64,000 nucleotides of DNA from Mycolicibacterium hippocampi (lineage in GTDB: Bacteria; Actinomycetota; Actinomycetes; Mycobacteriales; Mycobacteriaceae): assembly GCF_010723735.1 (NCBI RefSeq), contig NZ_BLLB01000002.1, forward strand, positions 3,844,001 to 3,908,000, written 5' to 3'. The position numbers and the translations under genes are program-made. Below, piece after piece: positions 32,452 to 40,133 of this stretch (position 1 is its first letter; each line of letters opens with the position of its first letter). The notes beneath the pieces were generated by a model. The model saw only the letters and a list, made by a program, of their open reading frames with translations, ran no database searches and was not told the origin of the DNA.

Positions 32452-32892
32452 TCAGAACTGCGGCAGCCGAACCACCTGCACGAAGAACTCGTCGATCTGG
32501 CGCACCGCGTTCATGAACTGGTCGAGGTCGACCGGCTTGGTCACGTAGGCGTTGGCGTGCAGCTTGTAGCTGCGCAGGATGTCCTCCTCGGCCGACGACG
32601 TGGTCAGCACCACCACCGGGATATGACTGAGATCCGGGTCGGACTTGATCTGTTCGAGCAACTGGCGTCCGTCGTACTTCGGCAGGTTGAGATCGAGCAG
32701 AACCAGGTCCGGGCGGGGGGCGCCCTCGTAGACGCCGCGCCGGTAGAGGAAGTCCAACCCCTCCTCGCCGTCGTGGGCGACGTGCAGATTGTTCTTGATC
32801 TTGTTGTGTTCGAAGGCTTCCCTCGTGATCAGTTCGTCTCCCGGGTCGTCCTCGATCAGCAGGACGTCGATGGCGCGCTCGGCCTGTGTCAT
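32452..32892 (-). CDS. Stand-alone response regulator, Rcp1-like
   Basis: 146 aa, only a receiver domain. The acidic triad is Glu14-Asp15-Asp16 in LLIEDDPGDE, phospho-acceptor Asp67 in VLLDLNLPKYDG, Thr/Ser switch in VVVLTTSSAEED and Lys in AYVTKPVDLDQF. HNKIKNNLHVAHDGEEGLDFLYRRGVYEGAPRPDLVLLDLNLP is typical of the Rcp1 group, the partners of phytochrome-type and CHASE histidine kinases. It overlaps the kinase gene by 4 bases (ATGA), so the pair is cognate. With no output domain, it must work by protein contact. Confidence 0.92.
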   Translation of the reverse strand: MTQAERAIDVLLIEDDPGDELITREAFEHNKIKNNLHVAHDGEEGLDFLYRRGVYEGAPRPDLVLLDLNLPKYDGRQLLEQIKSDPDLSHIPVVVLTTSSAEEDILRSYKLHANAYVTKPVDLDQFMNAVRQIDEFFVQVVRLPQF

Positions 32893-34481
32893 GTCGGTGT
32901 TCCTTCCAGTACAGGGGTCTCGGTGTCAGCTACTGCAACAGGCAGGTTGAAGCGGAAGCGGGTGCCCTCGGTGTAGGAGGTGTCTATCCAGATGGTCCCG
33001 CCGTGGTGCTCCACGATCTTCTTGCAGAGCGCCAGGCCGATCCCGGTGCCGCTGTAGGCGTCGCGGCCGTGCAGGCGTTGGAAGATGACGAAGACCTTGT
33101 CGACGAACTCGGGCGGAATCCCGATCCCGTTGTCGGTCAACGAGAACGACCAGTGCCGGCCATCCTCTCCGGTGTCGTCACGGCATTCGATGACGATGCG
33201 AGGTGCCGCGTCCTCGCGGCGGAACTTCATGGCGTTGCCGATGAGGTTCTGCCACAGCATCGCCATCAGCGTGGGATCGCCCTTGATCGTCGGCAGACCG
33301 TCCGGCGGACGTTCGATCACCGCGCTCGTCTCCTCGACGGCGGTGGAGAGGTTCGACAGTGCGTCGTCCAACGTGGTGTTCAGGTCGACGTCGGTCTCGG
33401 TGGAGTTGAGCCGGCCGACCCGCGAGAAGGTGAGCAGGTCGTTGATCAGCACCTGCATCCGCTTGGCCCCGTCGACCGCGAAATCGATGTACTCGATGCC
33501 GCGCTCGTCGAGCTGGTCGCCGTAGCGCTTCTCGAGCAGCTGGCAGAACGACGTGACCTTGCGCAGCGGTTCCTGCAGATCGTGTGAGGCGACGTAGGCG
33601 AACTGCTCCAGCTCGGCGTTGGAGCGCCGGAGCTCGTCGGCCTGGACATCCAGCGCCTCGGTTGCCGCCTGCGATGCCTCGAGTTCCTCGACGATCTGCT
33701 CGCGCATCTCGTCCACGTCGAGGGCGATACCCCGGATGTCCCTGGGTCCCATCGGGTTGATGGGTTCGTTGAAGTTCCCGCGTGCGATGCGCCGGCACGA
33801 CGCCGCCAGGGCGTCCAGCGGTCGGACCACCGCCTGGCGCAGCAACACGGCCAGCAGCACCATCGTCACCGCGAACGCGCCGAGCATCGCCACCAGCACA
33901 CCGTTACGCCAGGAGCGGATCTGTTCGAGCTCGGCGATACCGTCGTTGCGGGCCTGCTCGAGGTGATCGTTCTGGACGTCGAAAAGCGCCCGCAGCCGGT
34001 CGAATTCAACCTTGCCGAGCGCGCTGGACTCATCGGCGATGACGTTGACGTCACCCGACCGGACGGCACCGATGAGCGGCTCGGCGAAGGACGCGCGCCA
34101 GGAACCGGAGGCCTGCTCGATGGCGTCGAGATCCTCGAGTAGGTCCGGACGGTCCTGCTCGAGTATCCGGATGTCCGCCGACGCCTGCTGCTCGATCAGC
34201 CGGCCCCCGTCGTACGGGGTCAGGAACTGCGGGTCGGCGGTGATGAGGTACCCGCGTACCGCCGTCTCCTGATCGCGCAGCGCGCCCTGCAGTTGGTAGG
34301 CCGCGACCCGTGCGGGTTGGATGTTCTCGATGAGCTGCCCGGACACCTGGTCGGTGCGGTTCAGCAGCACCGCCACGGTGATCCCGCCGACGAGCACCAC
34401 CAGACCCATCACCGACAGCACCAGGTACTGCCAGCCCTGAACGGTCAGCTGCGCTGCCCGCAGCCGGCGCCGCGAGCTCAT
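32889..34481 (-). CDS. CHASE3-HAMP sensor histidine kinase
   Basis: 530 aa. Span 1 is residues 18-40; the extracytoplasmic CHASE3 domain (about 42-190, with AYQLQGALRDQETAVRGYLITADPQFL) follows; span 2 is about 193-217; HAMP runs to about 265; a coiled coil leads to HisKA with phospho-acceptor His300 in YVASHDLQEPLRKV; the ATPase has N-box WQNLIGNAMKF, G1 DNGIGIPPEF and G2 GTGIGLALCKKIVEHHGG. The HDLQEPL form is that of phytochrome-like kinases. It is coupled by 4-base overlaps to the PP2C gene before it and the Rcp1-like regulator after it. The CHASE3 signal is unknown. Confidence 0.93.
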   Translation of the reverse strand: MSSRRRLRAAQLTVQGWQYLVLSVMGLVVLVGGITVAVLLNRTDQVSGQLIENIQPARVAAYQLQGALRDQETAVRGYLITADPQFLTPYDGGRLIEQQASADIRILEQDRPDLLEDLDAIEQASGSWRASFAEPLIGAVRSGDVNVIADESSALGKVEFDRLRALFDVQNDHLEQARNDGIAELEQIRSWRNGVLVAMLGAFAVTMVLLAVLLRQAVVRPLDALAASCRRIARGNFNEPINPMGPRDIRGIALDVDEMREQIVEELEASQAATEALDVQADELRRSNAELEQFAYVASHDLQEPLRKVTSFCQLLEKRYGDQLDERGIEYIDFAVDGAKRMQVLINDLLTFSRVGRLNSTETDVDLNTTLDDALSNLSTAVEETSAVIERPPDGLPTIKGDPTLMAMLWQNLIGNAMKFRREDAAPRIVIECRDDTGEDGRHWSFSLTDNGIGIPPEFVDKVFVIFQRLHGRDAYSGTGIGLALCKKIVEHHGGTIWIDTSYTEGTRFRFNLPVAVADTETPVLEGTPT

Positions 34482-35650
34482 CGCCGCACCCGTTCGACCC
34501 GCACCACCGCGATGTCGTCGGCGATGCCCCCGCTCGACTGCGCCTGCTCCTCGACGGCATCGATCAACGCGTCGACGAACGCGCGGCCGGGCAGCGCCGC
34601 CAACGATCTGGCCAGCTCGAGCAGCCCCGCTTCACCGAGCCGTTCGTTGCCCCGCCCGACGTGCCCCTCGAACAAGCCGTCGGTGAGCAGTACCAGACCT
34701 TTGCCCTCGGGCAGATCCACCTGCTGGGGGCTCCAGTCGCCGGCGTGCAGACCCAGCGCCGGACCGCCCGCCGGCTCTACCCACTCCACGGTGCCCCCGC
34801 CGTGCAGCAGCATGCCGGGATGACCGGCACGCACCGCAGTGAGCAGCGTGCCCTCCGGCGGAATCGCCAGACTGAGCACTGTCGCGAAGATCCCCTTCCC
34901 TGCGCGTTCGGCCCGCAGCATCCGCTCCAGCTGCCGCATCCGGTCTGCACCCCGCAGTCCGGCGAAAGTCAGTGCGCGCCAAGCAATGCGCAACGCGACC
35001 CCGAGCGCCGCTTCATCCGCTCCGTGACCGGCCACGTCGCCGATCATCACGTGCACGGTGCGGTCCGGAGTTTGCACGAAATCGTAGAAATCGCCTCCCA
35101 GCAGGGCGTTCTCCCGGCTCGGACGGTACTGGGTGACGATCTCGACGCCGGGACTGTCCAGCAGCAGAGGGGAGGGGAGCAGGCCGCGCTCCAGCCGGGC
35201 GTTCTCCCTGGCCCGCAGCTGACTGGCGTGCAGGTCGACTGCGGTCAGCTCGGCGCGCTTGCGCTCGATGGCATAGCGCACGGCACGGCGCAACGCCTCG
35301 GGGTCGACCCGACCCTTGACCAGATAGTCCTGGGCGCCCGACGCCACCGCCGAAACACCGACGTGCTCGTCGTTGAGGCCCGTCAACACGACGACCGGGA
35401 CCGTCGCGTCCTGTTTGGAGATGCGGGTCAGCCCGTCGATCCCGTCGGCGTCGTGCAGATGCAGATCCAGCAGGATGCAGTCGGGCCGGGCACGGGCGAT
35501 CTCCTGCTCGGCCTTGGCCATCGATTCTGCCCAGACCACCCGGGTGTCGAAGCCCGCGTCGGCGACCAGTTCCTCGACCAGGATGGCGTCCGCGCGATCG
35601 TCCTCCACCAAAAGCAGCGACAGCTCTTCGCCGTCATCAGGCACGCGCAT
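34478..35650 (-). CDS. Receiver-PP2C (RsbU/SpoIIE-type) serine phosphatase
   Basis: 390 aa from the ATG at 35650. Residues 11-125 form a receiver domain (LLLVEDDRADAILVEEL, Asp62 in ILLDLHLHDADG, then VVVLTGLNDEH and QDYLVKG). After a linker coiled coil (AIERKRAELTAVDLHASQLRAREN), residues 165-390 are a SpoIIE phosphatase: GGDFYDF, MIGDVAGHGADEAA, LLTDGLFEGH and ADDIAVVRV give the metal-binding Asp residues. Such enzymes dephosphorylate STAS-domain antagonists. It is first in the operon with kinase, regulator and phosphodiesterase. The STAS/RsbW-like pair 11 kb away is a possible target. Confidence 0.92.
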   Translation of the reverse strand: MRVPDDGEELSLLLVEDDRADAILVEELVADAGFDTRVVWAESMAKAEQEIARARPDCILLDLHLHDADGIDGLTRISKQDATVPVVVLTGLNDEHVGVSAVASGAQDYLVKGRVDPEALRRAVRYAIERKRAELTAVDLHASQLRARENARLERGLLPSPLLLDSPGVEIVTQYRPSRENALLGGDFYDFVQTPDRTVHVMIGDVAGHGADEAALGVALRIAWRALTFAGLRGADRMRQLERMLRAERAGKGIFATVLSLAIPPEGTLLTAVRAGHPGMLLHGGGTVEWVEPAGGPALGLHAGDWSPQQVDLPEGKGLVLLTDGLFEGHVGRGNERLGEAGLLELARSLAALPGRAFVDALIDAVEEQAQSSGGIADDIAVVRVERVRR

Positions 35651-35900
35651 GCGCTCCCGAATCCCCCATGGCACGCAGTCGCGGCGCGCACCAACACCCT
35701 CGATTGACAATTTCCCGAGAATACCCTGGGCGGCGGGCCTCGTCGGCAACACCTCGACGCGGCGTTGCGGACCGCCGCGGCGACGGTGCCGCTGGTAACC
35801 TCCGACCGGTTGCCGTTCGGGATCGGGGGACGCGGCCCTGCGCCTTTTCCACGACCGACGAGCATCGACGACACCGCAGAATCCTGATGAAAAGAGTCGT

Positions 35901-37106
35901 GTGCGCACCGGTGAGATCAAGGCTTTGTCCGGCCTTCGCATCGTCGCCGCCCTCTGGGTCGTCCTTTTTCACTTCCGGCCGCTGCTGGCCCAGGCGTCGC
36001 CGTCGGTCAGCAGCGCGTTGGCACCGGTGCTCAACGCCGGCGCGCAGGGGGTCGACCTGTTTTTCATCCTCAGCGGGTTTGTCCTGACCTGGAACTACCT
36101 CGACCGGATGGGGCAGGCCTGGTCCACCCGCGCGACCCTGCGATTCCTCTGGCTCCGGCTGGCACGCGTGTGGCCGGTGTATCTGGTGACGATGCATCTC
36201 GCGGCGGCCTGGATCATCTTCACGCTCTACGTCGGCCACGTGCCCGCCGAGCCCCAGGTCGTCGACCAGCTCAACGCGATCAGCTGGATCCGGCAGGTGC
36301 TGTTGGTCCAGCTCTGGTTTCAGCCCTACTTCGACGGCTCGAGTTGGGATGGTCCGGCATGGTCGATCAGCGCAGAGTGGTTGGCCTACCTGCTGTTCGG
36401 CGCGCTGGTGCTGGTCATCTTCCGGATCGCGTCGGCTACCCGGGCACGGGGACTGCTGTGGCTCGCGATCGCCGCCTCGCTGCCTCCGGTGCTGCTGCTG
36501 CTGGCCAGCGGCGTGTTCTACACCCCGTGGAGCTGGCTACCGCGGATCGTCATGCAGTTCACCGCGGGTGCCCTGGCCTGTGCGGCGGTGCGCAAGCTCC
36601 AGTTGTCCCACCGGGCCCGGCAGGCGTCCGGGCTGGCGGCGCTGGTGCTCGGGGGTGCCATCGTCGGCGGGCTGTACCTGCTGGACGCCCACCCGCCCGC
36701 CTCGATCTACGACGCCGGCGGCCTCGTCGATGTGCTGTTCGTTCCGCTGGTCGTCACGATGGCGATCGGCGTGGGCACCCTTCCGGCGCTGTTGTCCACT
36801 CCGATCGTTGTGTACCTGGGCCACATCTCGTTCAGCCTTTACATGGTCCACGAGCTCGTGCACACCGCGTGGAACTGGGCCGTGATGCAGTTCGAGATCA
36901 CGCTGACGCCCAGTTGGTCGGCCAAGATCGTGGTGCTCGGGTTGATCGCTGTTGCCGGCATCGGCGCGGCGTTGCTCTATCACCTGGTCGAGGAGCCGGC
37001 ACGCCGGTGGATGCGGCGCATGGTCGACACCGAGGCGCCGCAGCAGAAGCCGGCCTTGGACCCGCCGCAGAACCGGCTGCAGTCGGTCGCGGCCCGCGCC
37101 GGCTGA
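35901..37106 (+). CDS. Acyltransferase family 3 membrane protein (O-acyltransferase)
   Basis: 401 aa from a GTG. About ten hydrophobic spans. The AT3 signature is clear: RIVAALWVVLFHFRPLL with the catalytic His, then GAQGVDLFFILSGFVLTWNYLDR, RLARVWPVYLVTMHL, and late IVVYLGHISFSLYMVHELVH; the C-terminal helix region LLYHLVEEPARRWMRR is typical. AT3 proteins move an acyl group from cytoplasmic acyl-CoA across the membrane to a sugar or lipid. The following gene encodes an SGNH protein, the usual extracytoplasmic partner of split systems. From memory the pair resembles Rv0517/Rv0518 of M. tuberculosis. Confidence 0.9.
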   Translation: MRTGEIKALSGLRIVAALWVVLFHFRPLLAQASPSVSSALAPVLNAGAQGVDLFFILSGFVLTWNYLDRMGQAWSTRATLRFLWLRLARVWPVYLVTMHLAAAWIIFTLYVGHVPAEPQVVDQLNAISWIRQVLLVQLWFQPYFDGSSWDGPAWSISAEWLAYLLFGALVLVIFRIASATRARGLLWLAIAASLPPVLLLLASGVFYTPWSWLPRIVMQFTAGALACAAVRKLQLSHRARQASGLAALVLGGAIVGGLYLLDAHPPASIYDAGGLVDVLFVPLVVTMAIGVGTLPALLSTPIVVYLGHISFSLYMVHELVHTAWNWAVMQFEITLTPSWSAKIVVLGLIAVAGIGAALLYHLVEEPARRWMRRMVDTEAPQQKPALDPPQNRLQSVAARAG

Positions 37107-37157
37107 CGCTGTCGGGCGCAAGCGGCGCGTCACCGCTGTAGCCGGCCCGCGCGACCC

Positions 37158-37163
37158 TACGCT
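37158..37163 (+). promoter_or_regulatory. Putative -10 box (TACGCT), leaderless, for the SGNH gene
   Basis: TACGCT is followed by 6 bases and the GTG at 37170. The SGNH gene may thus have its own promoter in the 63-base gap after the acyltransferase gene. Confidence 0.4.
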
Positions 37164-37169
37164 GTTCCG

Positions 37170-37859
37170 GTGAGTCGACTGTTGACTTTTGCGATCGCCG
37201 TGGCTGTCTCCTTCGGCGCCCTCACCGCGCATGTCCCCGAGGTGCGGCATCACGATGTGCGGCTCACAGATTTCGCCGTCAACCGGATCGCGGTGATCGG
37301 CGACTCCTACACCGCCGGCGGCGACGAGGGTGGGGTCGGCGCCAACGGGTGGACGACGCAGGTGTGGCGGGCACTGACCCGCTACGGCATCGCGGTGACG
37401 CCGACCGTGGCCGCCGAAGGTGGCGCCGGATACTGCACTCGCGGCAACCGCGGCAGCGTCTTCGAGGATCTGACTGTCAGAGCAGTCAAACCGACCGACG
37501 CGCTCGTCGTGTTCTTCGGATCGCGCAACGACGTCGACGTCGACCCGACCCGGCTGTCGATCACGATGTACGGCACGTTGCAGATGGCTCGCCAGATCGC
37601 GCGTTCGGCGAAATTCCTGGTGATCGGGCCGCCCTGGCCGACAGCCGATCCGCCCCCGACGATCACGCGGATTCGTGACGTACTCGGCTACCAGTCGGAA
37701 CTGGCCGGGGCGACGTTCGTCGACCCGATCTCCGCGCGCTGGTTCGTCGACCGGCCCGGGCTGATCGGCGCCGACGGCGTGCACCCCACCGACGCCGGGC
37801 ACGCCTACATGGCCGAGAAGCTCGCACCGCTGATCAGCGCCGCGCTCAACCCGTACTGA
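37170..37859 (+). CDS. Exported SGNH/GDSL hydrolase, partner of the acyltransferase
   Basis: 229 aa. Signal sequence at residues 1-20 (SRLLTFAIAVAVSFGALTA). Block I is AVIGDSYTAGG with nucleophile Ser46, block III FFGSRNDVD gives the Asn, and the C-terminal IGADGVHPTDAGH holds the Asp-x2-His pair. Together with the upstream AT3 gene it forms a two-polypeptide version of the AT3-SGNH O-acyltransferases, where the SGNH domain finishes acyl transfer to the acceptor outside the membrane or acts as an esterase. Acceptor candidates are peptidoglycan, arabinogalactan or a trehalose lipid; none can be chosen from sequence. Confidence 0.85.
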   Translation: MSRLLTFAIAVAVSFGALTAHVPEVRHHDVRLTDFAVNRIAVIGDSYTAGGDEGGVGANGWTTQVWRALTRYGIAVTPTVAAEGGAGYCTRGNRGSVFEDLTVRAVKPTDALVVFFGSRNDVDVDPTRLSITMYGTLQMARQIARSAKFLVIGPPWPTADPPPTITRIRDVLGYQSELAGATFVDPISARWFVDRPGLIGADGVHPTDAGHAYMAEKLAPLISAALNPY

Positions 37860-37966
37860 GTGCGGCGGTCATCGACTCTGCGTCCCGGGCGGGGATCTCT
37901 CTGACTTTCTCGCCCTGAATGCAGTCTGAACGAATAGGAAAGGGCGCCCCCTCCACGGTGCGCTGT

Positions 37967-37972
37967 TAGGGT
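37967..37972 (+). promoter_or_regulatory. Putative -10 box (TAGGGT), leaderless
   Basis: TAGGGT is followed by 6 bases and the ATG at 37979 of the Dabb-domain gene; no Shine-Dalgarno sequence is visible. Confidence 0.5.
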
Positions 37973-37978
37973 GCCCGG

Positions 37979-38272
37979 ATGATCCGAAATGTGGTTCTCG
38001 CCAAGCTGAAGACGGGCTACGACGTCGCCGAGGTCGAGCAGATCCAGCACGGCCTGCGCAACCTGAACTGCCCGGGAACCGTGCGGTACACGGTGGGAAG
38101 CGATGCCGGTTTGCGGGAGGGCAATTGGGATTTCGTGATCGTGGCCGACTTCGAGGACGCCGCCTCCTACCAGGGCTACGACGAGGACGCCGAGCACAAC
38201 CGGTTGCGTTCGCGACTGGCGCCGTTCATCGACCAGGTGGCCCGCGCCCAGTTCGAAATCCCCGCCTCCTGA
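37979..38272 (+). CDS. Dabb-domain (stress-responsive alpha/beta barrel) protein
   Basis: 97 aa, one domain. MIRNVVLAKLKTGYDVAEVEQIQHGLRNLNCPGTVRYTVGSDAG followed by NWDFVIVADFEDAASYQGYDEDAEHNRL is the Dabb pattern (dimeric ferredoxin-like barrel). Members include stress-induced plant proteins and some polyketide cyclases. No catalytic residue can be assigned. It is expressed from an apparent leaderless promoter and converges on the glutamine amidotransferase gene with 6 bases between stops. Confidence 0.85.
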   Translation: MIRNVVLAKLKTGYDVAEVEQIQHGLRNLNCPGTVRYTVGSDAGLREGNWDFVIVADFEDAASYQGYDEDAEHNRLRSRLAPFIDQVARAQFEIPAS

Positions 38273-38278
38273 CGGCGC

Positions 38279-39016
38279 TCAACGCGAATAGCGTTGCACA
38301 AAGGTCCGCAGGATTGCCATGGGATGTGCGACATCCCGTTGGCGTGCAGCGTCTTTGAGCGACTCCGCGGTCTCGGGCGCGAAGTATCCGTGGTTCTTGT
38401 AGACGTCGATGCGGGTGCAGATGCCCTCGACGTCGAGTTCGGGATGGAACTGGGTGGCGTAGACGTTGCGGCCGACGCGGAACGCCTGGACGGGGCAGGC
38501 GGCGGACGTTGCGAGGCGCACGGTGTGGGGCGGAAGCGAAGACGCCGCCTCCTTGTGGCCGCCGAAGGCGTCGAAGACGTCCGGTAGATCTGCGAACAGC
38601 GGATCGTCGCGGCCTTCGGCAGTGATCTGCACCGTGACGGGCCCCACCGGCTCGGGGTGCGACCGGTCCACGACGGCACCGATGGCGGTGCCCACCGTCC
38701 CCACGCCGTAACAGCATCCGAGGAAAGGAAAGTCGCGGCTGATGACGTCGGCGAGCAGCTCCGCCAACTCCGCCTCGACACGCTGCTGGGTGGGCGACTT
38801 CGCACCCGGTTCGTCACTGACGTTGTACGGCCCGCCGCCGAGGATGATGCCCGACCACTGCGACAGGTCGACCTCACCCAGCAGGGTGTGGGTGAGCCGG
38901 ATCCGATGCATGCCGCCCTCGTCGAGGCCGGCGAATCGCATCATCGCCCGGTATTCGTCGTCGGCGGCTTCGTCCTCGCCGCGGATCGAGAGCAACAGGA
39001 ACGGGGCGTCGGCCAC
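38279..39016 (-). CDS. Class I glutamine amidotransferase-like protein
   Basis: 245 aa from a GTG at 39016, 7 bases after TACCCT (minus strand 39029-39024). It has the class I GATase triad region: nucleophile Cys in FPFLGCCYGVGTVG, oxyanion strand GIILGGGPYNVSDE, and the His-x-Glu in ATQFHPELDVEG. The family resembles GMP-synthase-type amidotransferase domains used as stand-alone glutaminases or gamma-glutamyl peptidases. No synthetase partner is adjacent, so it may act on gamma-glutamyl compounds. It is divergent from the MenC-like gene. Confidence 0.85.
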   Translation of the reverse strand: MADAPFLLLSIRGEDEAADDEYRAMMRFAGLDEGGMHRIRLTHTLLGEVDLSQWSGIILGGGPYNVSDEPGAKSPTQQRVEAELAELLADVISRDFPFLGCCYGVGTVGTAIGAVVDRSHPEPVGPVTVQITAEGRDDPLFADLPDVFDAFGGHKEAASSLPPHTVRLATSAACPVQAFRVGRNVYATQFHPELDVEGICTRIDVYKNHGYFAPETAESLKDAARQRDVAHPMAILRTFVQRYSR

Positions 39017-39116
39017 GGCGTAAAGGGTAGCCGGGGCGTTATCGCAGCGGCGGCGTCCGGCCGATCGGCACGGCGCTCACCCGACCAGGCCGCCTACCCG
39101 CTAGCTTTGGCGGTCA

Positions 39117-40058
39117 GTGAGAACACTCATCGACTTCGACGACGCACCCGTGTTCGCCATCCCGGCTGCCGGAGGCGCGCGCGGGGGCGTGCTGGTCGAG
39201 GGGCCGCAGGGGTGGGGCGAGTTCAGCCCACCCGCCGACAGCGACAACGCGCTGGCCGCCCGCTGGCTGACCGCGGCGATGGAACCCAGCACCGTCGGAT
39301 GGCCCGATGCGATCCGGGGGCGCGTCCCGGTCGCCGTGGCGATCCCCGAGGTTGATCCGGCCACCGCGGCTCGACTGGCCGGCGCCGGAGGTGTCGGCTG
39401 CGCCCGGGTCAGCGTCGGCGCGACGCGCGACTCACGCGGCGCGGACGCCGACCGGGTGTCCGCGGTACGCGACGCGCAGGGCGGCGCCGCGGTGCGCTGT
39501 GTGGTCGAGGCGGCCGAGGCCGACGCGGTGATCGCGGTCATCACCCTGCTCGACAAGGCCGCGGGCGGACTCGAGATGGTGGAACTCAACGGCTGCAGCG
39601 TCGAGATCGCCGCGGCCGTCAGGCGCGGCGTCGACGTGCCGGTCGCCGTGGACGCGATGTTGTTGAGCGAAGCGGGGCCACAGGCCGATGCCGCCGACAT
39701 CGCGGTACTGCGCTGCGGGTCGCTCGGGGGAGTGCGCCGTGCGCTTCGCCGCGCGGAAGCGCTCGGACTGCCGTGTGTGGTGAACCTCGCCGGGCTGACG
39801 AGCATCGGCATGGCCGGCGATGTCGCCCTCGCCGCGGTGCTGCCCGACCTGCCGTTCGCGTGCGGGCCCGCGGCGGTGTCACCAGCCGACGGTGACGTCG
39901 TCGCCGAGGCCCGGTCCCTGGTGCCCGCCGACGGGTATCTTCCCGCGGCCCCCTCTCCCGCGGCGCCGGACCCGGTGCGGCTGGCCCGCTACACGGTCAC
40001 CGACCCGGCCACGATCGGCCGCTGGCGCGATCTGCTGCGCCGCGCGGCCGCCGCCTGA
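39117..40058 (+). CDS. MenC-like (o-succinylbenzoate synthase-like) protein without catalytic residues
   Basis: 313 aa from a GTG 9 bases after TAGCTT. The layout is that of mycobacterial MenC (enolase superfamily): EGPQGWGEFSP near the N-terminus, a barrel, and ADIAVLRCGSLGGVRRAL near the end. Yet the residues needed for catalysis are gone when aligned by eye with M. tuberculosis MenC (Rv0553): the KxK motif is ARVSVGA, the metal ligand DANGGW is CVVEAAEA, EQP is ELNG, ADES is VDAM and the final catalytic Lys of LK is Arg. The frame is intact, codon use is normal, and length is kept, so it is not a simple pseudogene. A binding, scaffolding or new-activity role is possible. Annotation as menC would be wrong. 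Confidence 0.75.
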   Translation: MRTLIDFDDAPVFAIPAAGGARGGVLVEGPQGWGEFSPPADSDNALAARWLTAAMEPSTVGWPDAIRGRVPVAVAIPEVDPATAARLAGAGGVGCARVSVGATRDSRGADADRVSAVRDAQGGAAVRCVVEAAEADAVIAVITLLDKAAGGLEMVELNGCSVEIAAAVRRGVDVPVAVDAMLLSEAGPQADAADIAVLRCGSLGGVRRALRRAEALGLPCVVNLAGLTSIGMAGDVALAAVLPDLPFACGPAAVSPADGDVVAEARSLVPADGYLPAAPSPAAPDPVRLARYTVTDPATIGRWRDLLRRAAAA

Positions 40059-40061
40059 ACT

Positions 40062-40126
40062 TCGCCGGAACGGTATTCCGGGCGGCGCTTTCTCGAGATT
40101 TTGCACGCGGAATACCGTTCCGGCGA
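40062..40126. terminator. Perfect 19-bp inverted repeat between convergent genes
   Basis: Arms tcgccggaacggtattccg (40062-40080) and cggaataccgttccggcga (40108-40126) are exact reverse complements with a 27-base loop. It sits between the convergent menC-like and aceA2 genes and can act as a bidirectional terminator. Each arm also holds a smaller palindrome (CGGAA-CGGTA-TTCCG). Confidence 0.65.
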
Positions 40127-40133
40127 GAGGTGC

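Noticed and set aside
39117..40058. Pseudogene call for the menC-like gene
   Set aside because: The frame is full length with normal codon use and fold-type motifs; loss is limited to catalytic positions, so it is reported as a non-catalytic homologue.
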